Assembly: GCF_025141175.1 (NCBI RefSeq)
Contig: NZ_CP081155.1
Location: forward strand, 124,001 to 188,000
Reading direction: 5' to 3'
Length of the DNA stretch: 64,000 bases
Source of the DNA: Jannaschia sp. M317
Lineage (GTDB): Bacteria; Pseudomonadota; Alphaproteobacteria; Rhodobacterales; Rhodobacteraceae
Positions within the stretch are counted from its first letter, which is position 1; every line of letters begins with the position of its first letter. The translations under genes were made by a program, and so were the position numbers. This document shows, piece by piece, positions 1 to 8,377 of this stretch. The notes under the pieces are model-generated. The model searched no databases, had not been told where the DNA came from, and worked only from the letters and a program-made list of their open reading frames with translations.

Positions 1-99
1 TTCCCACAGGGCCCGGCTGTCCCATTCCGGCACGCCCCAGTCGGTGTCGTGATACGCCTCGTACAAGGGATCCGCCCCGACCCAACCGCATCTTTCCAT
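1..99 (-). CDS. tag: DNA-3-methyladenine glycosylase I, N-terminal part (cut by window edge)
   Basis: The first 33 codons of a gene that runs off the left edge. The translation opens MERCGWVGADPLYEAYHD and continues with DTDWGVP, which matches the start of Tag-family glycosylases almost residue for residue. These enzymes excise 3-methyladenine from alkylated DNA. Cys4 and His17, two of the zinc ligands known in the family, are visible. The ATG is at 97-99. The gene is divergent from the PfpI-like gene, with about 75 bp between them. Catalytic residues further in cannot be assessed. Confidence 0.9.
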   Translation of the reverse strand, partial: MERCGWVGADPLYEAYHDTDWGVPEWDSRALWE

Positions 100-174
100 C
101 ACGTCACCTCTTCGGAACCTCGGCCGGACCCTGCCCGTTGAGGGCCCGAACCGCAATTGACGAAGGAGGCAGAC

Positions 175-735
175 ATGCCCGCCATGACCGACGCCAAGAT
201 CCTGATCCTCTCTACCCATGGGTTTGAACAATCCGAGCTGGAAAAACCCCGCGACGATCTGCGTGCCAAGGGCGCGACCGTTCACGTGGCCACGCCCGAC
301 GGCCAGGCGATCAAGGGCTGGGACGGGGACAATTGGGGCGATGAGGCCGCGGCCGACCTGGCCCTTTCGGATGTAAAGATGTCCGACTACGACGCCATCG
401 TGCTGCCCGGCGGCCAGATCAATCCCGACCTGTTGCGCGCCAACAAGGACGCCGTGGACCTGATCCGCGATTTCGTCGACGCGGGCCGCATCGTCGCCGC
501 CGTCTGCCACGCGCCCTGGCTGTTGATCGAGGCGGGCGTGGTCGAAGGGCGCGAGATGACCGCCTATCCCTCGATCCGCACCGACCTGAAAAACGCCGGT
601 GCCCATGTCGTCGACAAGCCCGTCGCCATTTCCAACGGCATCATCACCAGCCGGAACCCGGACGATTTGAACGATTTCGTGGCCAAGATCGTCGAAGAGG
701 TCGAAGAAGGCCGCCACGAACGCCGCGCCGCTTAA
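175..735 (+). CDS. PfpI/DJ-1 superfamily protein (YhbO-like)
   Basis: A 186-residue single-domain protein of the class I glutamine amidotransferase-like fold. The nucleophile elbow is AAVCHAPWLL (Cys111-His112) and the partner glutamate is in GFEQSEL (about residue 18), as in PfpI/YhbO/YajL proteins. Family members are described as intracellular proteases, glyoxalases or deglycases; which applies here is not shown by sequence. The frame is open from a TTG at 157, but a strong Shine-Dalgarno (aaggagg, 163-169) lies inside that extension, so the ATG at 175 is chosen; ATG 184 is possible. A second, distant DJ-1-like gene lies at 52416-53093. Confidence 0.85.
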   Translation: MPAMTDAKILILSTHGFEQSELEKPRDDLRAKGATVHVATPDGQAIKGWDGDNWGDEAAADLALSDVKMSDYDAIVLPGGQINPDLLRANKDAVDLIRDFVDAGRIVAAVCHAPWLLIEAGVVEGREMTAYPSIRTDLKNAGAHVVDKPVAISNGIITSRNPDDLNDFVAKIVEEVEEGRHERRAA

Positions 736-789
736 CGGCCCGGTAACGACCTGCATGGCACCTTGGCCCCACTCAGAGCCCGAGGTGCC

Positions 790-1632
790 ATGCCCCGCAG
801 AACCTTTGCCGACGTGGTCCCCGACGACCCGCTGACCTACGCCGTCACGGAACGCGACCGCGACATCCTGAACATGGTGCGTGGCGCGCTGACGTCGGGT
901 GAGGTTATCCTGGCCTTTCAACCGGTGGTCAGCGCCGAAACCGGGGCCCCGGTGTTCTACGAGGGGCTGATCAGGTTGCTCGATGAGACGGGCCGCATCA
1001 TCCCCGCCGGCCAGTTCATCGACGTGATCGAGGCGGAGGAGCTGGGCCGTCAGATCGATTGCGTCGCCCTCAATGCCGGCTTCGACGCCCTGTCCCGGCA
1101 ACCCGACCTGCGCCTGTCCATCAACATGTCTGCCAGGTCCATCGGCTATCCCCGCTGGATGCAGATCCTGCACCACTGGATCGACCGCGACCCGACCGTG
1201 GCCGAACGCTTGATCCTGGAGGTAACGGAAAGTTCCGCAATGCTCGTCCCGGAACTGGTCAAAAGCTTCATGGCCGAGCTTCAGGACAAGGGCATCACCT
1301 TTGCGCTCGACGATTTCGGGGCGGGTCAGACGTCGTTCCGCTATCTCAAGGAATTCTACTTCGACATTCTCAAGATCGACGGCAGTTTCATTCACGATTG
1401 CCACAAGGACCCCGACAATCAATGCCTTCTCAAGGCGCTGATCATGATCGGACAGCAGTTCGACATGTTCACGGTGGCCGAATCGGTGGAAACCAAGGCC
1501 GATGCGCAATTCCTGGTGGATGCGGGAATCGATTGTCTTCAGGGCTACTACTACGGCGCACCGTTGGTCCGCCCCCCCTGGGAAGGTGACAGGCCCGCGC
1601 TGCAACCGGCCCCGGCCCGCCGCCAGGGGTGA
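790..1632 (+). CDS. EAL-domain cyclic-di-GMP phosphodiesterase
   Basis: About 280 residues consisting of a single EAL domain without recognisable sensor or membrane segments, so a cytosolic enzyme predicted to hydrolyse cyclic-di-GMP to pGpG. The signature is EGL (Glu58) rather than EAL. Other catalytic positions look intact: Asn112 in SINMS, Glu144 in LEVTES, Asp174-Asp175 in ALDDFGAG, Lys195 in LKIDGSF, Glu231 in AESVE and Gln251 in QGYYYG. The frame is open from TTG 763; ATG 790 ([10 protein letters not shown]) is preferred although its ribosome site is weak. It follows the PfpI-like gene by about 55 bp and may be cotranscribed. Confidence 0.85.
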   Translation: MPRRTFADVVPDDPLTYAVTERDRDILNMVRGALTSGEVILAFQPVVSAETGAPVFYEGLIRLLDETGRIIPAGQFIDVIEAEELGRQIDCVALNAGFDALSRQPDLRLSINMSARSIGYPRWMQILHHWIDRDPTVAERLILEVTESSAMLVPELVKSFMAELQDKGITFALDDFGAGQTSFRYLKEFYFDILKIDGSFIHDCHKDPDNQCLLKALIMIGQQFDMFTVAESVETKADAQFLVDAGIDCLQGYYYGAPLVRPPWEGDRPALQPAPARRQG

Positions 1633-1852
1633 TCGTCGCGATAGCGCCAACAGCCGTTGTGGCACATGCAGTTGCGCCAGCCATGCCGGGGACGCAAGGC
1701 CGCTTTTCCATCTGTTGCTGTCGCAAACCGCCCGGAATGTTTGCGAATTTTGCCCGCAACCGCTAAGGCAGGCGCATATTCGTGCGCCGGGGGACCCCAC
1801 CGAATCCGGGGCCGATGCCCTGACCCTGCGGCGCAAGGAAAGGACGTCCTCT

Positions 1853-3028
1853 ATGACCAACGTTGTGATCGCCTCTGCCGCCCGCACACCCGTGGGCAGT
1901 TTCCTAGGCTCCTTCGCCACCACGCCCGCCCACGAACTGGGCCGCGCCGTGATCGAAGAGGTCGTCGCCCGCGCGGGTGTCGACAAGGCCGACGTCTCCG
2001 AGACGATCCTGGGTCAGGTCCTGACCGCCGGCCAGGGTCAGAACCCCGCCCGTCAGGCCCACATCAACGCCGGTCTCCCGCAGGAAGCCGCCGCTTGGGG
2101 CCTCAACCAGGTCTGCGGTTCGGGCCTGCGCGCCGTGGCGCTGGGCGCACAGCACATCATGCTGGGCGATGCCGCGATCGTCGTCGCGGGCGGACAGGAA
2201 AGCATGTCCCTCTCGCCCCATGCCCAGGCGATGCGTGCCGGGCAAAAGATGGGCGACATGAAATTGGTCGACACGATGATCAAGGACGGCCTGTGGGACG
2301 CGTTCAACAACTACCACATGGGCACCACCGCCGAAAACGTTGCCGAAAAATGGCAGATCTCCCGCGAGCAGCAGGACGAATTCGCCGTCGCCTCGCAGAA
2401 CAAGGCCGAGGCCGCCCAAAAGGCCGGCAAGTTCGACGATGAGATCGCCGCCTATACCGTCAAGACCCGCAAGGGCGACATCATCGTCGACAAGGACGAA
2501 TACATCCGCCACGGCGCGACCATGGAAGCGATGCAGAAACTGCGCCCCGCATTCTCCAAGGACGGTTCGGTCACCGCGGCCAATGCCTCCGGCCTCAACG
2601 ACGGCGCCGCCGCCACGCTTCTGATGTCCGCCGATGACGCGGAAAAGCGCGGGATCGAGCCGCTGGCCCGCATCGCCTCCTACGCGACCGCCGGTCTGGA
2701 CCCGTCGATCATGGGCGTGGGCCCGATCTACGCCTCGCGCAAGGCGCTGGACAAGGCGGGTTGGTCCGTCGACGACCTGGACCTGGTCGAGGCGAACGAA
2801 GCCTTCGCCGCCCAGGCCTGCGCCGTGAACAAGGAAATGGGCTGGGATCCGGCGATCGTGAACGTCAACGGTGGTGCCATCGCCATCGGTCACCCGATCG
2901 GTGCCTCCGGCTGCCGCGTGCTCAACACGCTGTTGTTCGAGATGCAGCGCCGCGGTGCCAAAAAGGGTCTCGCCACGCTGTGCATCGGCGGCGGCATGGG
3001 CGTCGCGCTCTGCGTTGAGCGGCCGTAA
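1853..3028 (+). CDS. phaA: acetyl-CoA acetyltransferase (beta-ketothiolase)
   Basis: 391 residues, the usual length for PhaA/AtoB thiolases, which condense two acetyl-CoA to acetoacetyl-CoA. The nucleophilic cysteine is in NQVCGSG (Cys88); the [10 protein letters not shown] histidine and the CIGGGMG cysteine complete the catalytic set. The frame is open from 1502, but ATG 1853 ([15 protein letters not shown]) follows a purine-rich ribosome site (aaggaaagga, 1836-1845) and matches the family N-terminus. phaB is 128 bp downstream, separated by a terminator-like hairpin, so phaB may have its own promoter. A phaC synthase is not in the window. Expected role: polyhydroxybutyrate synthesis. Confidence 0.95.
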   Translation: MTNVVIASAARTPVGSFLGSFATTPAHELGRAVIEEVVARAGVDKADVSETILGQVLTAGQGQNPARQAHINAGLPQEAAAWGLNQVCGSGLRAVALGAQHIMLGDAAIVVAGGQESMSLSPHAQAMRAGQKMGDMKLVDTMIKDGLWDAFNNYHMGTTAENVAEKWQISREQQDEFAVASQNKAEAAQKAGKFDDEIAAYTVKTRKGDIIVDKDEYIRHGATMEAMQKLRPAFSKDGSVTAANASGLNDGAAATLLMSADDAEKRGIEPLARIASYATAGLDPSIMGVGPIYASRKALDKAGWSVDDLDLVEANEAFAAQACAVNKEMGWDPAIVNVNGGAIAIGHPIGASGCRVLNTLLFEMQRRGAKKGLATLCIGGGMGVALCVERP

Positions 3029-3048
3029 GCCTCGGCATCACGGACCAA

Positions 3049-3073
3049 GGGGCGGGCGACCGCCCCTTTTTTT
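3049..3073 (+). terminator. intrinsic terminator after phaA
   Basis: A perfect 7-bp GC stem (ggggcgg at 3049-3055, ccgcccc at 3060-3066) with loop gcga, followed immediately by seven T (3067-3073). This is a textbook Rho-independent terminator between phaA and phaB and would lower phaB readthrough. Confidence 0.9.
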
Positions 3074-3156
3074 CACGCGCAGGCGCTTTGCGGGTCGACA
3101 GGCCCGAAGCCGGACGCGAAACTAAATATCAAATCATCGTCTGAGGAGGACACTTC

Positions 3157-3879
3157 ATGACTCGCACTGCACTCGTCACCGGCGGCAGCCGCGGCATCGG
3201 CGCCGCAATTGCCAAGGCGCTTCAGGAACAGGGCGCTCAGGTCGCCGCGACCTACGCCGGCAACGACGAACGGGCGAAGCAATTCACCGAAGAAACCGGC
3301 ATCAAGACCTACAAGTGGGACGTGGCCGACTACGATGCCTGCCAGGCGGGCATCGCCCAGGTCGAGGCCGATCTGGGCCCCGTCGACATTCTGGTCAACA
3401 ACGCGGGCATCACCCGCGACGCGCCGTTCCACAAGATGACGCCGCAGCACTGGAAAGAGGTCATCGACACCAACCTGAACGGTGTCTTCAACATGACCCA
3501 CAACGTCTGGGGCGGCATGCGCGAGCGTAAGTTCGGCCGCATCGTCACGATCAGCTCGATCAACGGCCAAAAGGGTCAGTTCGCCCAGGCCAACTATGCC
3601 GCGACCAAGGCCGGTGACATCGGCTTTACCAAGGCCCTGGCCCAGGAAGGTGCGCGCGCCAACATCACGGTGAACGTGGTGGCCCCTGGCTACATCAACA
3701 CCGACATGATGAGCACGATTCCCGAAAAGGTCATGGACGTCATCGTCGGCGCCATTCCGGTCGGCCGCCTGGGCGAAGCAGAGGAGATCGCGCGCTGCGT
3801 GGCCTTCCTGACGTCGGACGATGCGGGCTTCATCACCGGCTCGACCATCAGCGCGAATGGCGGACAGTACCTGGCCTGA
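3157..3879 (+). CDS. phaB: acetoacetyl-CoA reductase
   Basis: 240 residues of the short-chain dehydrogenase family. The NAD(P) motif TGGSRGIG (8-15), NNAG (81-84), catalytic Ser134 in TISSINGQKG, and Tyr147/Lys151 in YAATK are all present; the ISSINGQKGQFAQANY block is characteristic of PhaB. It reduces acetoacetyl-CoA to (R)-3-hydroxybutyryl-CoA, the monomer for polyhydroxybutyrate synthase. Start ATG 3157 has a strong ribosome site (gaggagga, 3143-3150). It follows phaA and is closed by two tandem stem-loops. Confidence 0.95.
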   Translation: MTRTALVTGGSRGIGAAIAKALQEQGAQVAATYAGNDERAKQFTEETGIKTYKWDVADYDACQAGIAQVEADLGPVDILVNNAGITRDAPFHKMTPQHWKEVIDTNLNGVFNMTHNVWGGMRERKFGRIVTISSINGQKGQFAQANYAATKAGDIGFTKALAQEGARANITVNVVAPGYINTDMMSTIPEKVMDVIVGAIPVGRLGEAEEIARCVAFLTSDDAGFITGSTISANGGQYLA

Positions 3880-3895
3880 GGCTTTTGTACAAAAC

Positions 3896-3974
3896 GGGGC
3901 AGACCCCCTGCGGGATCTGCCCCAAAACGTGAATACCTGGCCCGACCCCTTCCGCCGAAGGGGTCGGGCCTTTT
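3896..3974. terminator. tandem stem-loops, probably a bidirectional terminator
   Basis: Two hairpins follow phaB. The first pairs ggggcaga (3896-3903) with tctgcccc (3916-3923) and is followed by aaaa. The second pairs cccgacccctt (3941-3951) with aaggggtcggg (3958-3968) and is followed by a T-rich run from 3971. The second ends 3 bases before the stop codon of the convergent 45-aa ORF, so the pair probably serves both strands. Confidence 0.8.
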
Positions 3975-3976
3975 CT

Positions 3977-4114
3977 TCAGGCGTGGCGGGGGGACCGCCC
4001 CAGCATGAAGCTCGGCAGACGGAAGGTCAGCAGCGCGCGAAAGGCGGCGGCACGCTCGGCGCGGGCACGGGCAAAGGCTTCGTCATAGGTGCGGGTGGTA
4101 TGCGTCTCGAACAT
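3977..4114 (-). CDS. 45-aa ORF divergent from LysR regulator, function unknown
   Basis: A short ORF (MFETHTTRTYDEAFARARAE at its start) rich in Ala and Arg with one predicted amphipathic helix; I do not recognise a named family. Support for coding: ATG at 4112-4114 with a ribosome site aaggaat (4122-4128 on the minus strand), a divergent regulator with a palindrome between them, and a terminator at its 3' end. Its ribosome site abuts the stem of a 9-bp inverted repeat (4127-4157), which could hide it. There is no signal peptide or membrane segment. Alternatively it could be a leader peptide. Confidence 0.6.
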   Translation of the reverse strand: MFETHTTRTYDEAFARARAERAAAFRALLTFRLPSFMLGRSPRHA

Positions 4115-4126
4115 AACGGGTATTCC

Positions 4127-4157
4127 TTGAGTTCAATGTTTCTGTGTCTGAACTCAA
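4127..4157 (-). promoter_or_regulatory. inverted repeat in the leader of the 45-aa ORF, touching its ribosome site
   Basis: ttgagttca (4127-4135) and tgaactcaa (4149-4157) form a perfect 9-bp inverted repeat with a 13-nt spacer. On the minus-strand transcript the stem ends inside the ribosome-binding site of the ORF starting at 4114, so folding could block translation. It could equally be a protein-binding site for the LysR regulator. Confidence 0.5.
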
Positions 4158-4206
4158 TATGACGGCGATCATTACTCATAACAAACGAGACTTTCCAATG
4201 CCTCGG

Positions 4207-4221
4207 TTAAGTTATACTTAA
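4207..4221. promoter_or_regulatory. candidate LysR-type operator (T-N11-A palindrome)
   Basis: ttaagt (4207-4212), spacer tat, acttaa (4216-4221): a perfect palindrome in AT-rich DNA 5 bp upstream of the LysR ATG. Its spacing fits the T-N11-A box typical of LysR regulators, which usually repress their own gene and control the divergent one. Confidence 0.55.
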
Positions 4222-4226
4222 GCGTC

Positions 4227-5195
4227 ATGCCCGAACGCCTGCCCCCTCTCACCGCCCTCCGTGCCTTTGAGGCCGCCGCCCGTCACCTGTCATTCCAGGA
4301 CGCAGCAGCGGAGCTGTCGGTCACCCCCGCCGCCCTCTCGTTCCAGATCAAATCGCTGGAGGAACACCTGGGCGCCCCCCTCTTCCGCAGGCTCAACCGG
4401 CGGGTCGAACTGACCGAGGCAGGTCGCGCCCTGACGGAGCCTGCAACCCAAGGATTTCAGACACTTGCGGGCGGCTGGCGCGCGGCCAAGCGAACCCTGG
4501 ACAGCGGCATCCTGACGGTCACCGCAGGACCTGCCTTCACCGCCAAATGGCTCGCCCCGCGGCTGTTCCACTTTGCGCAGAAACACCCGGAGATCGAGCT
4601 TCGCTTTGCTGCCACGCTACGGATGCTCGACTTTTCCACCGACGACATCGACATCGCCATTCGCTTTGGCCCCAGCGACAGCAAGGCCGACGCCGGGCTG
4701 CACCTGGCGATGCAGATTGGTGAATGGCTGACCCCCATGATGCACCCGGATCTGGTCGCCAAATACCCCACGCCCGAAAGCCTGCTGGAGGCACCGATCA
4801 TTTTCGACGATTCGATTGCTTTCTTGCAGAATTCAGTCTCTTGGGCGGACTGGTTCGGTGCCAACGGCATCCGCGCAGACGACCTGCACGGCCCCCATTT
4901 CAGCCAGGCCGATCACGCAATCGACGCCGCGCAATCGGGGGCAGGCGTGGTGCTGGGGCGTTTGTCCCTGGCCGAAAGTTCCCTGCGCAAGGGCCAGTTG
5001 ATCGCGCCCTTCGAACTGGCGCTTGTTCCGCGCGCATTCTTTAGCGTGCTGACGCCAAAGGGTGCCGAGACGCGGCCCAACACGCGCGCCTTTCTCGATT
5101 GGCTGGCCGCCGAGGTGGCACGCATGGACGATCACACCAAGGGGCGCCGGATGATTGATGCAGGCAGCCTGGAGCCCATGAAAAAGGCCCGCTGA
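4227..5195 (+). CDS. LysR-family transcriptional regulator (GcvA-like)
   Basis: 322 residues. The N-terminal winged helix-turn-helix (about 1-65, opening LPPLTALRAFEAAARHLSFQ, with LSVTPAALSFQIKSLEEHLG as recognition region) is typical of the GcvA subgroup. It is followed by a periplasmic-binding-like effector domain (about 95-300). The effector is unknown. It is divergent from the 45-aa ORF, a likely target. The last codons and stop overlap an intrinsic terminator that serves the convergent ydcH-like gene. Confidence 0.9.
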   Translation: MPERLPPLTALRAFEAAARHLSFQDAAAELSVTPAALSFQIKSLEEHLGAPLFRRLNRRVELTEAGRALTEPATQGFQTLAGGWRAAKRTLDSGILTVTAGPAFTAKWLAPRLFHFAQKHPEIELRFAATLRMLDFSTDDIDIAIRFGPSDSKADAGLHLAMQIGEWLTPMMHPDLVAKYPTPESLLEAPIIFDDSIAFLQNSVSWADWFGANGIRADDLHGPHFSQADHAIDAAQSGAGVVLGRLSLAESSLRKGQLIAPFELALVPRAFFSVLTPKGAETRPNTRAFLDWLAAEVARMDDHTKGRRMIDAGSLEPMKKAR

Positions 5196-5205
5196 AAGCG
5201 GGCCT
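5181..5205 (-). terminator. intrinsic terminator of the YdcH-like gene, embedded in the LysR stop region
   Basis: ggcccgc (5186-5192) pairs with gcgggcc (5198-5204) around loop tgaaa; the loop contains the TGA of the LysR gene. The AAAAA at 5181-5185 reads as a U-run on the minus strand, so it terminates transcription arriving from 5230. Confidence 0.85.
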
Positions 5206-5229
5206 ACGGTTCATCTTGTGGGGGCGCGG

Positions 5230-5406
5230 TCAGTGCGTGGCCGCGCTGGAAAGCTTCTCGATCTGTTGCTTGATCGCCAGCTTGCGTTTCTTCATCTCGC
5301 TGAGTGCGACACTGTCGGAGCCCGGACTCCGTTGTTCCTCTTCCACCTGCCGGGAGAGTGTCTCGTGCTTCTTCCGCAGTTCTTGAAGGTGCGAGGTAAG
5401 CGACAT
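5230..5406 (-). CDS. YdcH family protein (DUF465)
   Basis: 58 residues (MSLTSHLQELRKKHETLSRQ at the start), fully charged and predicted as a helical hairpin or coiled coil, with the MKKRKLAIKQQIEKL segment typical of DUF465/YdcH proteins. These tiny proteins are common in alphaproteobacteria and have no firmly assigned function. The ATG at 5404-5406 follows a good ribosome site (aaaggaga on the minus strand). A longer open frame on the same strand (5204-5455) is out of register and has no family resemblance. Confidence 0.85.
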   Translation of the reverse strand: MSLTSHLQELRKKHETLSRQVEEEQRSPGSDSVALSEMKKRKLAIKQQIEKLSSAATH

Positions 5407-5509
5407 GGCAGTCTCCTTTGATGTTGATGTCCTTGCAGTGCAGCACGACCGTCACGTATCTGTCACGAAAAATCGAAACGCTGCGGCGGATTGTTGCAAG
5501 GCATTCGAT

Positions 5510-6235
5510 CTATCGCAGGGACAATGGGCCCATGTTTCGCAGGATCTCTTCCGCCTCTGGTGCGTAGCCGTCGCTGCCGTCTGCTGCATGCAGATTGAGC
5601 GGCGCGCACAAACGCAGGGCGGCGCGGGATCCCTTCACCCCCTGCACGATGACGCGTTTGGCGGGGGTTCCGGGGCGGGCGGCGACCGGTTGGACCACCA
5701 GCCCACCCAGGGCCGCGGCCATCGGCGTCACCAGATCCGCCAACCTGTCCGCGCGGGCAATCAGCGTCACGCTGCCCTTGGGGGCCGCGCGCTTGCAGGC
5801 GATTTCGACCCAGCGGCGCAGGTCCCCCGGTCGCGCCTCGCGCAGGCCGGCTTCGCGCGCGGGCGCATGGGCCGGCGACCCGGCGGAGGCCCCAAAATAG
5901 GGCGGGTTCGACACGACGTGATCCCACTGCCTGTTGCGCAGATCGGGCGGCAGGGTCAGCACATCCGCCTCTGCCACCTCGGCGGTGCCGTTGGCACGGG
6001 CCAGGGCGGCGGCGACGGGTTCTGTCTCCAGGCCCGTCAAGGTCAGACCGGGCACCCGCGTGCCCAGGCAATACATCACGGCCCCCACACCGCAGCCCAG
6101 ATCCAGCACGCTTTGCCCCGCACGGGCCGGCACGGCGGCGGCCAGCAACACGGCGTCGGATCCGGCACGGAACCCTGTCACCGTTTGCCGCAGCACCAGC
6201 CGCCCGCCAAGGAACGCATCCCGCGTCTGGGTCAT
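5510..6235 (-). CDS. class I SAM methyltransferase, TrmN6/YfiC-like
   Basis: 241 residues. A Rossmann SAM-binding motif LDLGCGVGAV lies near residue 45 and the catalytic NPPY motif (VVSNPPYFG) near residue 110, as in N6-adenine methyltransferases that modify A37 of tRNA-Val1. The N-terminal FLGGRLVLRQTVTGFRAGSD block is characteristic of the TrmN6-like family. The ATG overlaps the stop of the upstream DUF2007 gene (ATGA, 6232-6235), so translation is probably coupled. The exact tRNA target is inferred from family only. Confidence 0.85.
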   Translation of the reverse strand: MTQTRDAFLGGRLVLRQTVTGFRAGSDAVLLAAAVPARAGQSVLDLGCGVGAVMYCLGTRVPGLTLTGLETEPVAAALARANGTAEVAEADVLTLPPDLRNRQWDHVVSNPPYFGASAGSPAHAPAREAGLREARPGDLRRWVEIACKRAAPKGSVTLIARADRLADLVTPMAAALGGLVVQPVAARPGTPAKRVIVQGVKGSRAALRLCAPLNLHAADGSDGYAPEAEEILRNMGPLSLR

Positions 6236-6447
6236 TCGGACACGGCGACCCCGTTGTCGGACATCGTGGCGCGCGCCAGGAACAGATCCCGGTCCGCCAC
6301 CATCATCCGGCGCGGCAATATGCCGATGGATCCCTCCAACACCGACGTGTTGGCGTCCAGAACGAAGCAGTCTATACCCTCGCCGTCCAGAAGGGCGGAA
6401 GCAAATGCGATGATCGTCGGGTCGTTGGTGCGCAGAAGTTCTTTCAT
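6232..6447 (-). CDS. DUF2007 domain protein
   Basis: 71 residues (MKELLRTNDPTIIAFASALL at the start) of the DUF2007 family, small cytosolic proteins annotated as putative signal-transducing proteins without proven function. It is the first gene of a two-gene unit with the TrmN6-like methyltransferase, which starts inside its stop codon. It is divergent from the polyprenyl synthase gene, with a 47-bp shared upstream region. Confidence 0.8.
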   Translation of the reverse strand: MKELLRTNDPTIIAFASALLDGEGIDCFVLDANTSVLEGSIGILPRRMMVADRDLFLARATMSDNGVAVSE

Positions 6448-6494
6448 GGCAAACAGCTATGGGCCCGCGCGGCCCTTGTCGAGATAGGGACCCC

Positions 6495-7487
6495 ATGACC
6501 GACGCCAAACCGATCAAACCGCACGAACGTCTTGCAGCCGCCTGCGCCGCCGAGATGGAGTCGGTGAATGCGGTCATCCGGGGACGCATGGCCTCGGAGC
6601 ACGCGCCGCGGATTCCCGAGGTGACGGCCCATCTGGTCGAGGCGGGCGGCAAACGGGTCCGCCCCCTGCTGACCGTGGCCTGTGCCAAGATGTGCGGTGT
6701 CCAGGGCGACGACCACATCAAGCTGGCCGCGACGGTAGAGTTCATCCACACCGCCACCCTGCTGCACGACGACGTCGTCGACGAAAGCGATCAGCGCCGC
6801 GGGCGGCCCACGGCGAACCTGCTGTGGGACAACCAGTCCAGCGTCCTGGTCGGCGACTATCTGTTCGCCCGCTCGTTCCAGTTGATGGTCGAGACGGGCA
6901 GCCTGCGGGTGCTCGACATCCTGTCGGGCGCGGCGGCCACGATCGCCGAGGGCGAGGTCCTGCAACTGACCGCCGCGCGCAATCTGGCAACCACGGAGGC
7001 AACCTATCTGCAGGTGGTGCGCGGCAAGACGGCGGCGCTGTTCGAAGCGGCGGCCAAGGTTGGCGGCGTGGTTGCAGGGGCCCCCGAAGACCAGGTGGAG
7101 GCCCTGGCGGAGTTTGGCGACGCGCTGGGGGTCAGCTTTCAGATCGTGGATGACTGGCTGGACTATGGCGGCGCCGGCGACAGTATCGGCAAGAACCTGG
7201 GCGATGACTTCCGCGAGGGCAAGCTGACCCTGCCGGTGATCCGCGCCCTGGCCCGTGGCGACGACGCGGAACGGGCGTTCTGGAAGGCCGCGCTTGAACA
7301 GGGCAAGGCCGACGACCTGGACCGCGCCCGCGCCATCCTGGCCCGACACGGCACGCTGGACGAAACCCGGCTGGAGGCACTGGCCTGGCGCGACCGCGCC
7401 AAGGCGGCGCTGACCCGCCTGCCGCCATCCGATCTGCGCGATATGCTGGGCGATCTGGCCGATTACGTGGTGGCCCGCGCGCATTGA
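6495..7487 (+). CDS. polyprenyl diphosphate synthase (octa/decaprenyl type)
   Basis: 330 residues of the trans-prenyltransferase family. The first aspartate-rich motif DDVVD is at 92-96 and the second DDWLD at about 219-223; the GGKRVRP isopentenyl diphosphate site is at 51-57. It elongates farnesyl diphosphate with isopentenyl diphosphate to make the ubiquinone side chain; alphaproteobacteria normally use ten isoprene units, but chain length cannot be read reliably from sequence. ATG 6495 is used because the frame upstream has no better start. It is convergent with ispE, another isoprenoid gene. Confidence 0.9.
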   Translation: MTDAKPIKPHERLAAACAAEMESVNAVIRGRMASEHAPRIPEVTAHLVEAGGKRVRPLLTVACAKMCGVQGDDHIKLAATVEFIHTATLLHDDVVDESDQRRGRPTANLLWDNQSSVLVGDYLFARSFQLMVETGSLRVLDILSGAAATIAEGEVLQLTAARNLATTEATYLQVVRGKTAALFEAAAKVGGVVAGAPEDQVEALAEFGDALGVSFQIVDDWLDYGGAGDSIGKNLGDDFREGKLTLPVIRALARGDDAERAFWKAALEQGKADDLDRARAILARHGTLDETRLEALAWRDRAKAALTRLPPSDLRDMLGDLADYVVARAH

Positions 7488-7569
7488 CGGGTCAGGCGGC
7501 CTGAAGCCCGCCCTACGGCCTTATGATTGCTGGCGGTTGCGTTCACACGTCGGCCGCCCGGCGATCCAG

Positions 7570-8376
7570 TCAGGACAGGCGCGTCGCGCGCACCCACCAT
7601 CCCGGCCGCGCAAGGTGGCGGGCGGCGCGGGCGGCGGCGGCTTGGGTGGGATACAGACCAAAGCAGGTTGCCCCCGATCCCGACATCCGCACGACGCCGG
7701 CATCCGTCTGATGCAGGGCCGTGCGAACCTCGTCGATGCCGGGGGCCACGGCCATCGCCGGGTTTTCAAGGTCGTTGCGCTGTCGCCGCAGCCAATGGAT
7801 CAACGCCTCTGCATCGTGCCAGCGCGGCAGGTCCCCGTGGCCCATGTTGTCGGGCGAGGCCAGCCCTGCGAACACCGCACCCGTCGGCACCGCAAGGCCG
7901 GGATTGACCAACACCGCGTGCACCTTTGGCATCGACACCGCCGCAACCCGATCCCCGATCCCCCGCATGTGCGCTGCGCGCCCAAGCGTGCAAACCGGCA
8001 GATCGGCCCCCAACGTCAAAAGCTGCGCCACGCCGGGGTCCGCCCCCACCCCCCGCAGCGCGGCGGCGGCATCGGCGGAGCCACCGCCGATGCCCGCCGG
8101 ATGGGGCAGCTGCTTGTCCAGGGTAACGGCCCGCGGCTGTCCGACCAGGGTCAGCGCGCGACGGATCAGGTTTCGGTCGTCGGTGGGCACGCCTTTGGCA
8201 AAGGGCCCCGTGACCCGTAGGTGGTCGCCTGGCGCCAACACCAGACGATCCCCCACATCCGCAAAGGCCACCAGCGAGTCGAGCAGGTGGTATCCATCCG
8301 CCCGCCGTCCCGTCACATGCAGCGTCAGGTTGATCTTGGCGGCGGCAAAGACCTCTTCGGTCCCGGAGGCCGGCAT
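7570..8376 (-). CDS. ispE: 4-diphosphocytidyl-2-C-methyl-D-erythritol kinase
   Basis: 268 residues of the GHMP kinase family. AAAKINLTLHVTGRRADGYH at the N-terminus, the glycine-rich ATP loop PAGIGGGSADAAA and the C-terminal MSGSGATCFGLY motif are diagnostic of IspE. The enzyme phosphorylates CDP-methylerythritol in the non-mevalonate isoprenoid pathway. The gene starts 1 bp after the stop of the upstream TPR gene and is probably cotranscribed with it. Confidence 0.95.
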   Translation of the reverse strand: MPASGTEEVFAAAKINLTLHVTGRRADGYHLLDSLVAFADVGDRLVLAPGDHLRVTGPFAKGVPTDDRNLIRRALTLVGQPRAVTLDKQLPHPAGIGGGSADAAAALRGVGADPGVAQLLTLGADLPVCTLGRAAHMRGIGDRVAAVSMPKVHAVLVNPGLAVPTGAVFAGLASPDNMGHGDLPRWHDAEALIHWLRRQRNDLENPAMAVAPGIDEVRTALHQTDAGVVRMSGSGATCFGLYPTQAAAARAARHLARPGWWVRATRLS

Positions 8377-8377
8377 A

